A DNA stretch of 64,000 bases from Bacillota bacterium (GTDB lineage Bacteria > Bacillota > Limnochordia > DTU087). Shown piece by piece: positions 8,649 to 18,678 of this stretch (its first letter is position 1; the number at the start of each line of letters is the position of its first letter). The notes beneath the pieces are model-generated. The model was not told the origin of the DNA. It made no database searches and saw only the letters and a list, made by a program, of their open reading frames with translations. The stretch covers positions 1 to 64,000 of the forward strand of contig JAAZMR010000125.1 of the NCBI GenBank assembly GCA_012798695.1. The letters run 5' to 3'. The translations under genes were made by a program, and so were the position numbers.

Positions 8649-9452
8649 CTAACTGCCCGTCGAATGATAGTGCTTCACTCCCCAGTTCCAGATCTGTAGA
8701 CATATGAGAAAAAAGGCCAGCCCTACCAAGGGCGAAAGCCACGACAACCATGAAGGAAGATGCAGCGGATCCGCATGATCCAGAATCGCCATCAGTGGAA
8801 AGTAGTTGATCGTAGCCAAAGGAATTATCCAAGTGAAAAAGCTGCGAAACCAGCCGCGGTAAACCGAGATCGGCACCTGGGCTGTCTCGACCCCTCCATA
8901 AGTAGTGAGATTGACCACTTCCAGACTGTCCACAGACCAAAAGGATAGGGTGGCCTGCAGTACAAACAGCCCGGAAAACAGCAAACTACCACCCAGGATA
9001 GCCGCCATGATCAAAAGGACCTGAGTAAAGGCCAACTGCATCTGCAGACTGCTCATGCCCCCAATGAGTACCACCAGACCTTGGGCGAACCTCCCCACTC
9101 TTAACAGTTGAAATTCAAGACCCATCACCTGCAGCACGGTACTGCGCGGCCGCAGCAAAATCCGGTCAAACTCTCCTGATCTAACATACCGGTGGAGGGT
9201 ATCAAAGCCGCGAGCTAACGCTTCAGAAATGGCAAAAGCCATATGCACCATCCCATAAAACAGTGCCACTTCTGGTAAGGTCCATTCCCCCAGGCTGCCA
9301 AACCGGGCAAACAAAGCCCAAATGCCTAGAAACTCGATGGCGGTGATCACTAGGTTTCCCAATGCCATCATGATAAAGGAGGCTGGGTATTGGAGCTGAC
9401 TGCGCCAAGAAAGGCTTATATAGCGGAAATATAGACTGATGCCATCTCTCAT
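8649..9452 (-). CDS. ABC-2 family transporter permease (second of pair)
   Basis: A 267-residue membrane protein with six predicted segments, of the ABC-2 type usually found as a pair of permeases with a COG4586-like ATPase (PF06182 class). Features include FDRILLRPRS in the loop after TM2 and a terminal helix FLICLQIWNWGVKHYHSTG. It starts 3 bp after the preceding permease and is the last gene of the three-gene operon. Such systems are generally treated as exporters of unknown substrates. No terminator is evident directly downstream. Confidence 0.85.
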   Translation of the reverse strand: MRDGISLYFRYISLSWRSQLQYPASFIMMALGNLVITAIEFLGIWALFARFGSLGEWTLPEVALFYGMVHMAFAISEALARGFDTLHRYVRSGEFDRILLRPRSTVLQVMGLEFQLLRVGRFAQGLVVLIGGMSSLQMQLAFTQVLLIMAAILGGSLLFSGLFVLQATLSFWSVDSLEVVNLTTYGGVETAQVPISVYRGWFRSFFTWIIPLATINYFPLMAILDHADPLHLPSWLSWLSPLVGLAFFLICLQIWNWGVKHYHSTGS

Positions 9453-9455
9453 CTG

Positions 9456-10256
9456 CTACCCTCCCTGTACCACTACTCGCTTGAGGCCCCGAGCCAAACG
9501 TCTCCGGCCCCAGATGACTAAAATACCGGTCCAGATTAATTGGCGTGCCAAAAAAAGCCAAATCCGATCCGCAGCCAGCTGGCCGGTAAAAAACCGGGCC
9601 GGGGTATCGACCAGCCCCGCAAAGGGAAGCAGCTCCAACAACCTTTGAGACCAGTCTGGAAACAGGGGTATGGGAACCGCCATTCCCGACAACAGCATCA
9701 CCACCGCCGGAAGCAAGCGGCTAATCCCTTCTCCGGATATGGTCCAAAACATGGAGATACTGATCAAATTGGTAATGGCACATCCTAAGAGCAAAGCCCC
9801 TGCCGTAGCAAGCAGCCAAGCCCAAAGGCCGGCAGCTGTGGGCACAGCTAAAGCATACCGGGGCGGTAGGCAAAACAGAGTCACCAAGAACACCGGTATG
9901 GCTCGCAGTAAAGTAGGGGCTACTCTGAGCGCAACAGCCCGCGCATACCACTGATTATATAAATCCACTGGGCGACATAACTCATAGGCTACATTGCCGC
10001 TTTGAATCAAAGCTTGGATATCACGATCACCATCCCAGGGCAGCATTCTCAGCATCGCTTGCCCCAGCCACACATAACCTACCACTTGCACAAATGTAAG
10101 GGGTTGAGGCTCTGTCGTAGATAGGTAAAAAGCCTCCATTACGAAGATCCTGACAAACCCAAACATGAACTGGGTAGCAATGCCCGCCAATGCCGCTACC
10201 CGATACTGTACCAGCAGCATGAACCGCATGCGGATAATCGCCAGATATGCTCTCAT
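9456..10256 (-). CDS. ABC-2 family transporter permease (first of pair)
   Basis: A 266-residue permease with six membrane segments, homologous in layout to the following gene (GNVAYELCRPVDLYNQWYAR matches FDRILLRPRS of its partner). Its ATG overlaps the stop of the ATPase gene by 4 bp (10253-10256), indicating translational coupling. Together with 8649-9452 it should form the heterodimeric membrane channel of the exporter. Confidence 0.85.
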   Translation of the reverse strand: MRAYLAIIRMRFMLLVQYRVAALAGIATQFMFGFVRIFVMEAFYLSTTEPQPLTFVQVVGYVWLGQAMLRMLPWDGDRDIQALIQSGNVAYELCRPVDLYNQWYARAVALRVAPTLLRAIPVFLVTLFCLPPRYALAVPTAAGLWAWLLATAGALLLGCAITNLISISMFWTISGEGISRLLPAVVMLLSGMAVPIPLFPDWSQRLLELLPFAGLVDTPARFFTGQLAADRIWLFLARQLIWTGILVIWGRRRLARGLKRVVVQGG

Positions 10257-11248
10257 ATGTGCAGCTCCTCGTACAGCCGGGAAATAGCTTCATCGATCGG
10301 CGGATTTTCGATGAGGAGATCACTCACTCGGAACTGGTTTGATACTTCCGCCAGCAGCTCTGAGGGAGTAATCTCGGCAGGATCGAAGTTAAAATGAGCC
10401 CGGTTGCCTTCCAGTTTGACTAACTTGGCTCCAGATATCTGGTCACTGATATACTCCTCTGAGTAATCTGCATCCAGTTCTACGATCAGACGCCGCTCAC
10501 GAGCCACTTGTTGGCAGATATCCTGCAGCTTGCCTTGAACCAGGATCTTGCCTCTCCCAATAATCATTACCCGGCTGCAAAGCGCCTCTACATCATCCAT
10601 ATCATGAGTTGTGAGAATGACTGTGGTACCCTGTTCTTGGTTTAGTCTCCTAATGAAATCTCTGACCACGAGCTTGGAGACAGCATCTAAGCCAATTGTC
10701 GGTTCATCTAAAAAAAGTATTCGGGGTCTGTGCAGCAGTGAAGCCGCCAGTTCACACCGCATCCGCTGACCCAAGCTGAGCTGCCGAACTGGGACCTCTA
10801 GAAGTTCAGCAATCTGCAGTGTATCCACCAGCTCCGCTAGGGTCTTTCGATAATCACCATAAGACAACCGGTAGATATCACGCAGCAGCTCAAATGAGTC
10901 CACCACCGGCAAGTCCCACCACAGCTGAGAGCGCTGTCCAAACACAACTCCAATCTCTCGGACATGTTCAATCCGCTCCTGCCAGGGGACTCGCCCCCTA
11001 ATCCGGCAGACTCCCCCATCGGGGACCAAGATGCCGCTCAAGATTTTCACAGTCGTAGACTTGCCTGCACCATTCGGACCTAGATAACCAACTAGTTCCC
11101 CTTCTTCGATCTCAAACGAAACTCCATCCAGGGCATGTACTGGAGTATACTCTCTTTTGATCAGCCCCCGCAATGCATTTCCCAGTCCCGCCTTGCGTTT
11201 AGCTACTTTGAAGGTCTTGGTCAGATCCCGCACCACAATCTGGGCCAT
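10253..11248 (-). CDS. ABC transporter ATP-binding protein (COG4586-like exporter ATPase)
   Basis: A 331-residue ATPase. The Walker A GPNGAGKST lies near residue 58, signature LSLGQRMR near 157, Walker B ILFLDEPTIGLD near 178 and H-loop TTHDMDD near 213. The extra N-terminal stretch (TFKVAKRKAG, about residues 11-20, before HALDGVSF) and about 80 extra C-terminal residues are typical of COG4586 ATPases that work with two ABC-2 permeases. It heads the operon; the ATG at 11248 follows GAGGAGCT. The substrate is unknown; an export function is inferred from the family. Confidence 0.9.
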   Translation of the reverse strand: MAQIVVRDLTKTFKVAKRKAGLGNALRGLIKREYTPVHALDGVSFEIEEGELVGYLGPNGAGKSTTVKILSGILVPDGGVCRIRGRVPWQERIEHVREIGVVFGQRSQLWWDLPVVDSFELLRDIYRLSYGDYRKTLAELVDTLQIAELLEVPVRQLSLGQRMRCELAASLLHRPRILFLDEPTIGLDAVSKLVVRDFIRRLNQEQGTTVILTTHDMDDVEALCSRVMIIGRGKILVQGKLQDICQQVARERRLIVELDADYSEEYISDQISGAKLVKLEGNRAHFNFDPAEITPSELLAEVSNQFRVSDLLIENPPIDEAISRLYEELHI

Positions 11249-11541
11249 AGCTCCTCTTCTCCCTTACTCTTGGCGTCTTGTCAGTTACTGTTTCAGCAAT
11301 CATGGTTGCATTCCTTTTGCTATCCCGACAGGACTTGTTCAAACTCGAGTGATCTATCTAGAAGGGGTTTTGTCTGGAAGGAATCAGTACCCAGATGGCA
11401 TTGGCCAGTTATTATGAGATTGCAGTAGGTTATGGGTAGGGATTAATACCTGAATAGAGAAAAGGGATCCTATTGCCCAGGCTGGGCTGGGGGATTAACA
11501 GAAAAGATATATTTTCCTGGAAAATGAGCTCTCGTGAAAGC

Positions 11542-11570
11542 TTGACATCGCGGAGCCCCTGTAGTATAGT
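11542..11570 (+). promoter_or_regulatory. Sigma-A-type promoter of the amino-acid importer
   Basis: TTGACA at 11542-11547, a 17-base spacer, then TATAGT at 11565-11570, a near-perfect housekeeping promoter. It lies 44 bases before the GTG start at 11614. This also excludes the longer open frame from 11473, whose extra N-terminus would be upstream of transcription. Confidence 0.85.
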
Positions 11571-11613
11571 TATGCATATATTACGCGAGATTATGCGAGG
11601 GGAGTTGTCAATA

Positions 11614-12348
11614 GTGAAGAAATCGTCCTTGATCTTTGGGTTGTGTATTACACTTGTCTTCATGATCGGAGCTTCTACCATCGTAGGTGCGAAGCCGCTT
11701 CTCAAGGTGGGCACCAGTGCAGATTTCCCGCCATTTGAGTTCCAAGATGAGAAGACCGGAGCTTACTTAGGATTTGATATCGATTTGATCAATGCTATCG
11801 GTAAGGCTGCTGACATGGAAGTCCAGATCGTCAATACCGCGTGGGATGGGTTGATTCCAGGCCTCTTAACCGGCAATTTTGATTGTATAATATCAGCGAT
11901 GACCATCACCGAAGAGCGCCTCAAGGCAGTCGCATTCTCAGATCCATATTTCTCATCCAGCCAAGTCATAGTCACCAAAGTTGATGATACTGCTATCAAG
12001 ACTGTCGAAGATCTGCAAGGCAAGCAGATTGCAGTCCAGATCGGTACAACTGGTGACCTGGAAGCATCAGAAATTGAAGGTGCCACAGTCAAGCGCTTTA
12101 ACTTAGCCCCGGATGCCATCCAAGAAGTCCGCAACGGCAGTGTGCCGGCTTGTATAATTGACCTGGCAGTGGCTGAGGAAATTGCCAAGGAGTACAAGGA
12201 TATCAAGTTCGGTGAGCCAATCACCACTGAGTCCTATGGGATTGCGATCCGAAAGAACAATACAGAGCTTATCCAGAAGATCAATGATGGATTAGCCTCC
12301 ATCAAGGCATCTGGCGAATATGACGAGATTCACGCGGATTGGTTCTAA
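11614..12348 (+). CDS. Polar amino-acid ABC transporter substrate-binding protein
   Basis: A 244-residue secreted binding protein of family 3. A signal segment (KKSSLIFGLCITLVFMIGAS) is followed by the family opening LKVGTSADFPPFEFQDEKTG and GFDIDLINAIGKAADM. Other landmarks are ISAMTITEERLKAVAFSDPY and VQIGTTGDLEA. The GTG at 11614 is chosen because it follows GAGGGGAG and lies behind the promoter; the frame is open further upstream to 11473 but would then lack a signal peptide at its start. It captures a polar amino acid for the permease and ATPase that follow. A strong hairpin (12370-12402) separates it from the permease gene. Confidence 0.92.
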   Translation: MKKSSLIFGLCITLVFMIGASTIVGAKPLLKVGTSADFPPFEFQDEKTGAYLGFDIDLINAIGKAADMEVQIVNTAWDGLIPGLLTGNFDCIISAMTITEERLKAVAFSDPYFSSSQVIVTKVDDTAIKTVEDLQGKQIAVQIGTTGDLEASEIEGATVKRFNLAPDAIQEVRNGSVPACIIDLAVAEEIAKEYKDIKFGEPITTESYGIAIRKNNTELIQKINDGLASIKASGEYDEIHADWF

Positions 12349-12369
12349 GTAAATTAAGTTTGACATGAG

Positions 12370-12402
12370 CCGGTTACGGTGGCCTCAGGCTGCCGTGACC
12401 GG
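12370..12402 (+). repeat. Hairpin after the amino-acid binding-protein gene
   Basis: CCGGTTACGG pairs with CCGTGACCGG (one G-U type mismatch), extended by TGG/CTG inside. No T-run follows, so read-through into the permease is expected. It probably stabilises the 3' end of a binding-protein-only mRNA; the same arrangement is seen at four other binding-protein genes in this window. Confidence 0.65.
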
Positions 12403-12428
12403 TCTAGTATGATGTTGGAGGAATGCAT

Positions 12429-13088
12429 GTGGCGCTTGACTTTTCCATAATTCCAGGCATTTTGCCTGCACTGCTTGTGGGCACACGGTTGACTATACAA
12501 CTTGCCTTCATTGCAGTAGCCATCGGCCTGGTCATTGGCTCATTTGTAGGGATTGGTCGGGTCAGCAGCAATCGGGTGCTGCGTACCCTTACAGGCATCT
12601 ATGTTGACTTTATCAGGGGCACACCGCTTTTGGTGCAGCTTTTTTTAGTCTATTTCGGATTACCCTCACTCATCGGCCGCCCGGTTCCACCTTTTACAGC
12701 AGCGATCGCAGCGTTGAGCATCAACAGTGGAGCATATGTTGCAGAGATTGTCAGGGCAGGTATACAATCTATAGACAGAGGCCAAATGGAAGCAGCCAGA
12801 TCGATTGGACTAACTTATTCCCAATCTATGCGGTATATCATTTTCCCACAGGCCTTCAGGCGCATCATCCCCCCTTTGGGGAATGAATTCGTCGCTATGC
12901 TGAAGGAAACATCTTTGGTCTCAGTCATAGCCTTAGAAGATCTGCTTCGCAAAGGGCAAGTAGTCATCACCAGGACATTTAGGCCTTTTGAGGTCTATAT
13001 GGTCGTGGCCCTCATTTATCTGGTCATGACCTTAGCAATATCTAGGCTGGTAGCCTGGTCTGAAAAGAGGTTGAAGGTAGTTGATTAG
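12429..13088 (+). CDS. Polar amino-acid ABC transporter permease
   Basis: A permease of about 219 residues of the His/Glu/Gln/Arg type, with five membrane segments. The conserved cytoplasmic loop is [20 protein letters not shown] followed by QAF, and [16 protein letters not shown] opens TM1. GTG 12429 is preferred: GGAGGA (12417-12422) is six bases upstream of it but abuts the in-frame ATG at 12423. The last eight bases overlap the ATPase gene. It acts as the homodimeric channel of the importer. Confidence 0.92.
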   Translation: MALDFSIIPGILPALLVGTRLTIQLAFIAVAIGLVIGSFVGIGRVSSNRVLRTLTGIYVDFIRGTPLLVQLFLVYFGLPSLIGRPVPPFTAAIAALSINSGAYVAEIVRAGIQSIDRGQMEAARSIGLTYSQSMRYIIFPQAFRRIIPPLGNEFVAMLKETSLVSVIALEDLLRKGQVVITRTFRPFEVYMVVALIYLVMTLAISRLVAWSEKRLKVVD

Positions 13089-13803
13089 AACCAGTAGATT
13101 AGAGAAATCTTTTGGAAGCAATCACGTGCTGCGCGGGATCGATGTCACTATCAAACCACACGAAGTGGTCGTAGTGATCGGCCCTTCCGGATCGGGGAAG
13201 AGTACATTCTTGCGCTGCCTGAACCTCTTGGAGACACCTACTGCCGGCCAGGTCTACTTCCGCGGCCAGTGTATCACCGACCCCAACGTAGATGTAAATG
13301 AAGTGCGGCGAGAGATGGGGATGGTCTTCCAAAGATTCAACCTCTTCCCCCACATGACTGTCCTGGATAATATCACTCTCGGGCCGACAAAGGTACGGGG
13401 TGAATCACTGGAGGAGGCCAGAGCAACTGCCCGGGTTCTCTTAGGCAAAGTCGGTATTGCCGAAAAGGAGCATGCTTACCCATCTGAACTGTCCGGCGGA
13501 CAACAGCAGCGTGTTGCTATAGCCAGGGCACTGGCCATGAAACCGACAGCCATGTTATTTGATGAAGCTACATCTGCCTTGGATCCAGAGATGATCGGCG
13601 AGGTGCTGGACGTTATCCGGACACTGGCCCAGGAAGGTATGACTATGGTCATAGTTACTCACGAGATGGGCTTTGCCCACGAGGTGGGTGACCGGATTAT
13701 CTTCATGGACGAAGGCGTCATCGTAGAACAAGGCCCTCCTGAAGATGTCTTAGGAAGGCCGCAAAACCCCAGAACACAAGCTTTCTTGAGCAAAGTGTTA
13801 TAG
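13081..13803 (+). CDS. Polar amino-acid ABC transporter ATP-binding protein (GlnQ-like)
   Basis: A 240-residue ATPase with Walker [10 protein letters not shown] (about residues 35-43), Q-loop [15 protein letters not shown], signature LSGGQQQR, Walker [15 protein letters not shown] and H-loop VTHEMGFA, the last typical of GlnQ/HisP-type ATPases. Translation starts at a TTG (13081) overlapping the permease stop; AAGGTAG precedes it. It completes a three-gene importer transcribed from the promoter at 11542. Confidence 0.93.
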   Translation: MIRTSRLEKSFGSNHVLRGIDVTIKPHEVVVVIGPSGSGKSTFLRCLNLLETPTAGQVYFRGQCITDPNVDVNEVRREMGMVFQRFNLFPHMTVLDNITLGPTKVRGESLEEARATARVLLGKVGIAEKEHAYPSELSGGQQQRVAIARALAMKPTAMLFDEATSALDPEMIGEVLDVIRTLAQEGMTMVIVTHEMGFAHEVGDRIIFMDEGVIVEQGPPEDVLGRPQNPRTQAFLSKVL

Positions 13804-13855
13804 CAAAAAGCTAAAGATCACGAGCCACCGCCACCTCGACACATGGTCCCCAAAC

Positions 13856-13886
13856 CCAGATGGCCCAGCCGCAGCACTCCATCTGG
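13856..13886. repeat. Inverted repeat between convergent genes
   Basis: CCAGATGG and CCATCTGG form a perfect 8-bp stem over a 15-base loop; a second small repeat TGGCTC/GAGCCA overlaps its right side. It sits between the ends of the amino-acid ATPase gene and the convergent alcohol dehydrogenase gene, with no T-run on either strand. A shared transcription end is plausible. Confidence 0.4.
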
Positions 13887-13924
13887 CTCAACCGGGTAGA
13901 GCCATCTCTCTATCGATCATACCT

Positions 13925-15013
13925 CTAGGGGACCAGTACCACTTTAACCGATTCCGTACCCTCCTCTGCCATGGCAAAAGCCGCTTCCCATTCTTCAAGG
14001 GGAAAGCTGTGGGTTAGAATCGGCTCTGCCCGCACCAAACCTCTGGCCAGAAAGTCAATGGCAATCGGATATGTATATGGACTGAGGTGAGCACCATAGA
14101 TATCCAATTCTTTCCGATCACCAATGATGCTCCAGTCTACTGTTGTCGGCTCGGTAAACACGCTGAACTCCACAAATGTACCTAGTTTGCGCACAATCTG
14201 CAGGCCCTGGATCACGCCTTGGGGGTTGCCTGTATTATGGATATATATATCACACCCATAACCATCAGTGAGCTCCATCACCCTTTGTTTCACATCATCC
14301 ACTGATGGATTGAGGACCAGGTCGGCTCCCAACTTCTGCCCCAGCTCCAGCCTGTTTTGGCGCAGATCAATACCGATCAGCAGCCCGGGGTTCTTGAGCC
14401 GGGCAAGCTGTAGCTTTAAGAGCCCAAGGGGACCTAGACCAGCGATGACTACAACATCGCCAAACTTGATCTTTGCTCTTTCTACTGAATGGACTGCACA
14501 AGCAAGTGGTTCGATGATCGCCCCATGATACCCGGTGATCGAGTCCGGGACCTTATGGATAATATCTCTCTCCAAGAGCCGGATGTATTCTGCCATGCCT
14601 CCTTCGGCAACTTCTCTTTGAAAACCATGGATATTGTGAACTTCGCACATCCAGTAACTGCCTTGGCGGCAGAACCGGCATTGGCCGCAAGGCACGATCT
14701 GCTCAGCCGTGACTGTATCTCCGATCTCTATGCCGTGTCTGGCTTGGGCACCTGGGCCCAGGGCCACGACTGTACCGAAAAACTCATGGCCGGCTACAAC
14801 CGGTGGTTTATTGTAAGCCGGTTGGACTGCATCCCCCCAAAACATAGAGGCACCGGCTCTGGACTTGACATCACCGGCACAAATACCGCAAGCCTTTACC
14901 TTCACCAAGACTTCGCCATCTTGAATCTGCGGAACCGGGATTTCTTCTAACCTATAGTCACGGGGGCCATGGCAAACGACTGCTTTCATTTTCTCAGGGA
15001 TATTGATATCCAC
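13925..15013 (-). CDS. Zinc-dependent medium-chain alcohol/polyol dehydrogenase
   Basis: A 362-residue MDR enzyme. Catalytic zinc ligands are in CGICAGD (Cys about 42) and GHEFFG; the structural zinc Cys4 loop is CGQCRFCRQGSYWMC (about residues 108-122); the NAD-binding turn is AGLGPLGLL (about 190). The insertion GASMFWGDAVQPAYNKPP before GHE resembles erythritol/L-threitol-type dehydrogenases, so a C4 polyol or related sugar alcohol is a reasonable guess. It stands alone on the minus strand with a good ribosome site (GGAGG) before 15013. Reaction class is firm, substrate is not. Confidence 0.85.
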   Translation of the reverse strand: MDINIPEKMKAVVCHGPRDYRLEEIPVPQIQDGEVLVKVKACGICAGDVKSRAGASMFWGDAVQPAYNKPPVVAGHEFFGTVVALGPGAQARHGIEIGDTVTAEQIVPCGQCRFCRQGSYWMCEVHNIHGFQREVAEGGMAEYIRLLERDIIHKVPDSITGYHGAIIEPLACAVHSVERAKIKFGDVVVIAGLGPLGLLKLQLARLKNPGLLIGIDLRQNRLELGQKLGADLVLNPSVDDVKQRVMELTDGYGCDIYIHNTGNPQGVIQGLQIVRKLGTFVEFSVFTEPTTVDWSIIGDRKELDIYGAHLSPYTYPIAIDFLARGLVRAEPILTHSFPLEEWEAAFAMAEEGTESVKVVLVP

Positions 15014-15106
15014 TTCCCCAGCCTCCTTTATCCATATTTATCGTTCTAAATTACCTAGCCCAATTTCTCCCTCTCGAAGTCTACAGCTCCCATCCAGAAG
15101 CCACAG

Positions 15107-15991
15107 TTAGGCAAATAGCCGCTTGAACATAAACGGCGCTCCTAGTGTAGCCCATACGGCGATTACAGCATAGCGCAGCATGTCCCAGCAGGCTGTGCCC
15201 GGAAAGACCGCCTTGAGGCCATACCTGATGCCGATCACGCCCACGAGGCCAAGAGCCACCTTGATAATCTGTACGAAGACGGCTGCATGAACATCATACT
15301 TCACATATTCATTCTCCAGTGTATATCCCACCCCTGCCCCGGCGATCAACCCCAATATTTGAGTAACTTCCTTAGTAAACACGGGATTCAGCAGCCTTGA
15401 CAGCATCAATGCCAGGCCGGGAGCAATTATGGAGACTGCCAGTGCCACACCGACCCGCGCCTGGCTACTTGGACCCCAGGCGCGCACACGCTGTTCGAGC
15501 TCTGTGTAGAGACAAGCCACCGCGCTGCCGAGCACCGCTCCTATGAGGACATCGCTAGGGTAGTGGACTGTGGCATAGACGCGCGTAATCGCGATGAGGA
15601 TAACCATGGCGATGCCCAAAGCCATTACCCACTTTTTTTTGATGCTGCGGATTAAGTACATCCAGAATGTGGATGAGACTTGAGCATGACCGCTGGGAAA
15701 TGAATACCCTGTTCCGGTCAGCTTCAAGTATTCAGGTGCACCCAGGTGTGGGAAGATGACATAGGGCCTGGGCCGACAGAAAATGAACTTGATACCTACA
15801 TTCAAGTAGTTCGAAATAGAGAGTGCGATCACTAAACCAAAACCCAGCTGTTTACTGATACACCAGTAGAGTATGGGTATTGCAGCTGTGTAGAATGCAG
15901 TAGAACCTAAATCGGTGATTGCCTTCATGACCCGGTCAAGGTCAGGGGTTGCGATGCCTCTCAGGAATTCAAATACAGCCATACTGTCCAA
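15107..15991 (-). CDS. PAP2-family membrane phosphatase
   Basis: A 294-residue integral membrane protein with the three phosphatidic acid phosphatase type 2 motifs: KFIFCRPRP (about residues 69-77), FPSGH (about 98) and RVYATVHYPSD (about 138-148). About six further hydrophobic residues blocks follow in the C-terminal half. Such enzymes remove phosphate from lipid phosphates such as undecaprenyl pyrophosphate or phosphatidate at the outer membrane face. Here the role in lipid or cell-wall carrier recycling is family inference. Start ATG at 15991; it is a single-gene unit. Confidence 0.88.
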   Translation of the reverse strand: MDSMAVFEFLRGIATPDLDRVMKAITDLGSTAFYTAAIPILYWCISKQLGFGLVIALSISNYLNVGIKFIFCRPRPYVIFPHLGAPEYLKLTGTGYSFPSGHAQVSSTFWMYLIRSIKKKWVMALGIAMVILIAITRVYATVHYPSDVLIGAVLGSAVACLYTELEQRVRAWGPSSQARVGVALAVSIIAPGLALMLSRLLNPVFTKEVTQILGLIAGAGVGYTLENEYVKYDVHAAVFVQIIKVALGLVGVIGIRYGLKAVFPGTACWDMLRYAVIAVWATLGAPFMFKRLFA

Positions 15992-16198
15992 GGAAAACCA
16001 CCTCTTCCAGGTGATCTTCGCCGGGCAGGCTGAGAATCCTATAGTTTTCTACTTAATTTCCCAACCTGCAGCCTCTACCGACTCCAGGAGCCTCCTCGGT
16101 ACCCTGTAAGAGCCGGGCAGCTGGGCAAAGTGTTCGCTGAGGTGAGATATGCGTATGATGGGGGCACATGGCATCAAATAGTTCCTCGAACCCACTTC

Positions 16199-17453
16199 TC
16201 ATACGGCCGTGGTCACATCCCTCTTCTTACCTCCTGCCCGAGAGATGAGCACAATCCCCACTATCAACAGCCCGATATTGATCAAGAACGGCAGCCTTTG
16301 ATCCATCTCCGCTGAGACTCCCGCCAGCCAACCAAAGGGTGATGTAAAGGTGAGCATGATGACATTGAGAATAGACACAATGCGGGCCCTCTCCTGGGCA
16401 TCAACCGAGATGACCACCAATGCATCCATGAAGGGCTGGATTAGGGCTAGGCTAAAGGCTTCCAAAGCTATACTGAGCATTAGCAATGCATATCCCAATG
16501 CCGGAGAGCTGATCAAAATGAGCTGGCTGGATACAAACAACAAGAAACCCGTCATCAAAGGTCTCTTGAAGTCCAGATGAGCGATCCTGGGCATAATCAG
16601 AAAGAAGAAAAGCAGCATGATGATGGCTCTCGCAAAGGGAAAGATAGCTATGTATTGCTCGGGCACCTGCAGTCTGCCTGTAACGAGAATGCCCCAAAAG
16701 TTAGTATTGATCATCCGGCAGATATTCATTACCAGCATGATGCCAAGAGCTACTAGGGTCTCAGGTGTTCTCAATATGTGTTGAAATACTCCACCATATT
16801 GTTTGACCAAAGCCATGATACTGGTGTTGGCGGTCTCTCTTAGCCGGATCTCGCCTTGGCGAGTCTCTGTGGCCAGTGCATCCAACACCAAAAAACTTAG
16901 TGGTCATCATGACAAATGCCAATAGATAAAGGCCGCGTACTGTCGGTACAAGCCCATACCTAGCGATTAAGACTCCTGCCAAAGGAGCTACAAAAGCCGC
17001 CAGCAACCCCGCTATATATGTCCAGGAAAAGATATCAACTAATTGGTCAGGATCACTATCTTCGACTAAGAGGCAGTTCCAAGAATTTCCCGCAACTCTC
17101 CAAGAGCTGTTGACAATCGCTGCGATCAGAAAGTGCGTGAAGTTTTGAGAAAAAGCCCAGATCAGGCAAGGGATGCTCCACGCGATAATATCGGCAATCA
17201 GGGTCGTGCGCTTACGTCCAAACTTGTCGGTGATGGCACCACTCAACAGAGCCCAAAATACCTGCAAGAGCATGCTGATACTAGCGATCAGCCCAATTTG
17301 GCTCTCTGTCACCCCTAGTGCCACCATATATAGTGAAATATAGGGAGTATAGAGCTGCAGAGGTATGCCAAAAAGCGGTTCTGTCCAAACACAGGCTCGA
17401 GGATTTCCCTCAAGATCAAGCAGCGTGTTGACTAAGGGGTGAGATCTCAACAT
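16199..17453 (-). pseudogene. MFS transporter paralogue interrupted by a frameshift
   Basis: Two overlapping minus frames (17453 down to about 16890, then on to 16199) together match the MFS protein at 2558-3811 along its entire length. The join is in an A6 run at 16890-16895: with five As the minus strand reads KFLVLDALATETRQ, continuous with the paralogue. The first part carries GAITDKFGRKR between TM2 and TM3. ATG 17453 (MLRSHPLV) follows GAGGG and matches the start chosen for the paralogue. A one-base homopolymer change can be an assembly error, so the gene may be intact in the organism. Confidence 0.8.
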
Positions 17454-17570
17454 AGTAGTAGTCCCTCGCATATGTTAAATATGAAATTGTCATCTCATCT
17501 ATATTAACATGTTCCTGGTGGCTTGCCCAGACTCCAAAGGAACGATGGCTCGCCCGGGTGATGCCTCACG

Positions 17571-18605
17571 CTATTGGCGGCGGCAAAATCGCACTGCTTG
17601 AATGCTTCCACCCACCTTAATGGAAGGCAGCGCCAAATGTGCGGGAATGGTTACAGTGACTCCATGTGCTTGATCAGATTCGACATATAGATCTTTGACA
17701 CACCCATTTTCCGATAAAGTATACTCTACCCGGCCAACCCTATCTATGTCATCAAAAATAATACCGAAACATCTCGTCTGGAGATAACCGGCAACAATAA
17801 ACCTACCGGCAAGGGGCAATTGGGGTCGCGAATTGTGGCTGCGCAAATGCTTGCTGATCATAGCTTGCAGCCAAGTCTGCTGCTGTTGGGATAAATGTTC
17901 AAGGTGGTCCTGGCTGCCCACTCCCTGTAACTCGACAAGTTCAACTAAGCTCTCCTTACCTGCCCTGGCTGCCCTGCGCATATACTGATCTGCTTGCTCG
18001 ACCGGCACCCGCAAATCGCCTGTACCATGTACGATCAGCAAGGGGGTGAGCAGGTTTTCTACCAAAGTGATCCCACTGCGGCTGGCATATGCCTCTTGGC
18101 GAGAGCCAGGATCGCCGCCGATCCATACTTCCAGCTCATCCCTAAACTCTCCCACCTGATCTTCTTCATACCAAGCAGCATAATCACTGATCCCGCAGAA
18201 ACATACTGCTGCTGAGAAGAAATCGGGAAACTTCCCGATGAGGGAGTATACATTACCTCCGCCACCACTGCCCCCCAATAAATAGACTATGTCAGGATGC
18301 TGACTGTGATCAGGGTATTGCCTTTGGGCGAATTGGACTGCATCGATCACATCCTGCAGCTCCCAACCATTAGCATCAGGTGTGCCGGCACTCTTCCCCC
18401 GTCCGCGCATTTCCGGCTCTACCCATAAATATGTATCTTCTATACCCATCACCAGTTGTCTGATCTTGTCACGGCTGCCGTCCTTCACTGAGCCATGCCA
18501 CCCATGCATATAGATGGCCAGCGGGCTGGGGACTTGAGGCAGGTGAAACCCGGCAAACAGTTGTAGGCTCTGATCTTGTGCAGAAGGATATGACTCGTAT
18601 CGCAT
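17571..18605 (-). CDS. Alpha/beta hydrolase, prolyl-oligopeptidase-like (S9) esterase/peptidase
   Basis: A 344-residue enzyme with an alpha/beta-hydrolase core: oxyanion region YMHGWHGS, nucleophile elbow GGSGGGGN (Ser near residue 135), acid in GTGDLRVP, and His in SQDHLEH (about 255). A C-terminal beta-rich extension of about 75 residues follows. The frame is open to 18686, but I start at ATG 18605 (MRYESYPS), preceded by GAAGGGAG. The longer start would place a strong hairpin (18654-18678) inside the first codons and has no ribosome site. It follows the GH3 gene on the same strand and may deacylate sugar side groups. That role is inference. Confidence 0.75.
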   Translation of the reverse strand: MRYESYPSAQDQSLQLFAGFHLPQVPSPLAIYMHGWHGSVKDGSRDKIRQLVMGIEDTYLWVEPEMRGRGKSAGTPDANGWELQDVIDAVQFAQRQYPDHSQHPDIVYLLGGSGGGGNVYSLIGKFPDFFSAAVCFCGISDYAAWYEEDQVGEFRDELEVWIGGDPGSRQEAYASRSGITLVENLLTPLLIVHGTGDLRVPVEQADQYMRRAARAGKESLVELVELQGVGSQDHLEHLSQQQQTWLQAMISKHLRSHNSRPQLPLAGRFIVAGYLQTRCFGIIFDDIDRVGRVEYTLSENGCVKDLYVESDQAHGVTVTIPAHLALPSIKVGGSIQAVRFCRRQ

Positions 18606-18653
18606 CTCGGTTTGACTCCCTTCGCCCCGTCGCTTTTTCTGGTAAATAACAGC

Positions 18654-18678
18654 ACCGGTGGCCACAAGGGCCACCGGT
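18654..18678 (-). terminator. Hairpin downstream of the GH3 gene
   Basis: ACCGGTGGCC and GGCCACCGGT form a perfect 10-bp stem over five bases, 35 bases past the GH3 stop. On the minus strand it is followed by GCTGTTATTTA, only moderately T-rich. It is either a weak terminator or an mRNA-end structure before the hydrolase gene. Confidence 0.5.

Noticed and set aside
11473..11613. N-terminal extension of the amino-acid binding protein
   Set aside because: It would begin upstream of the near-consensus promoter at 11542-11570 and would bury the signal peptide.
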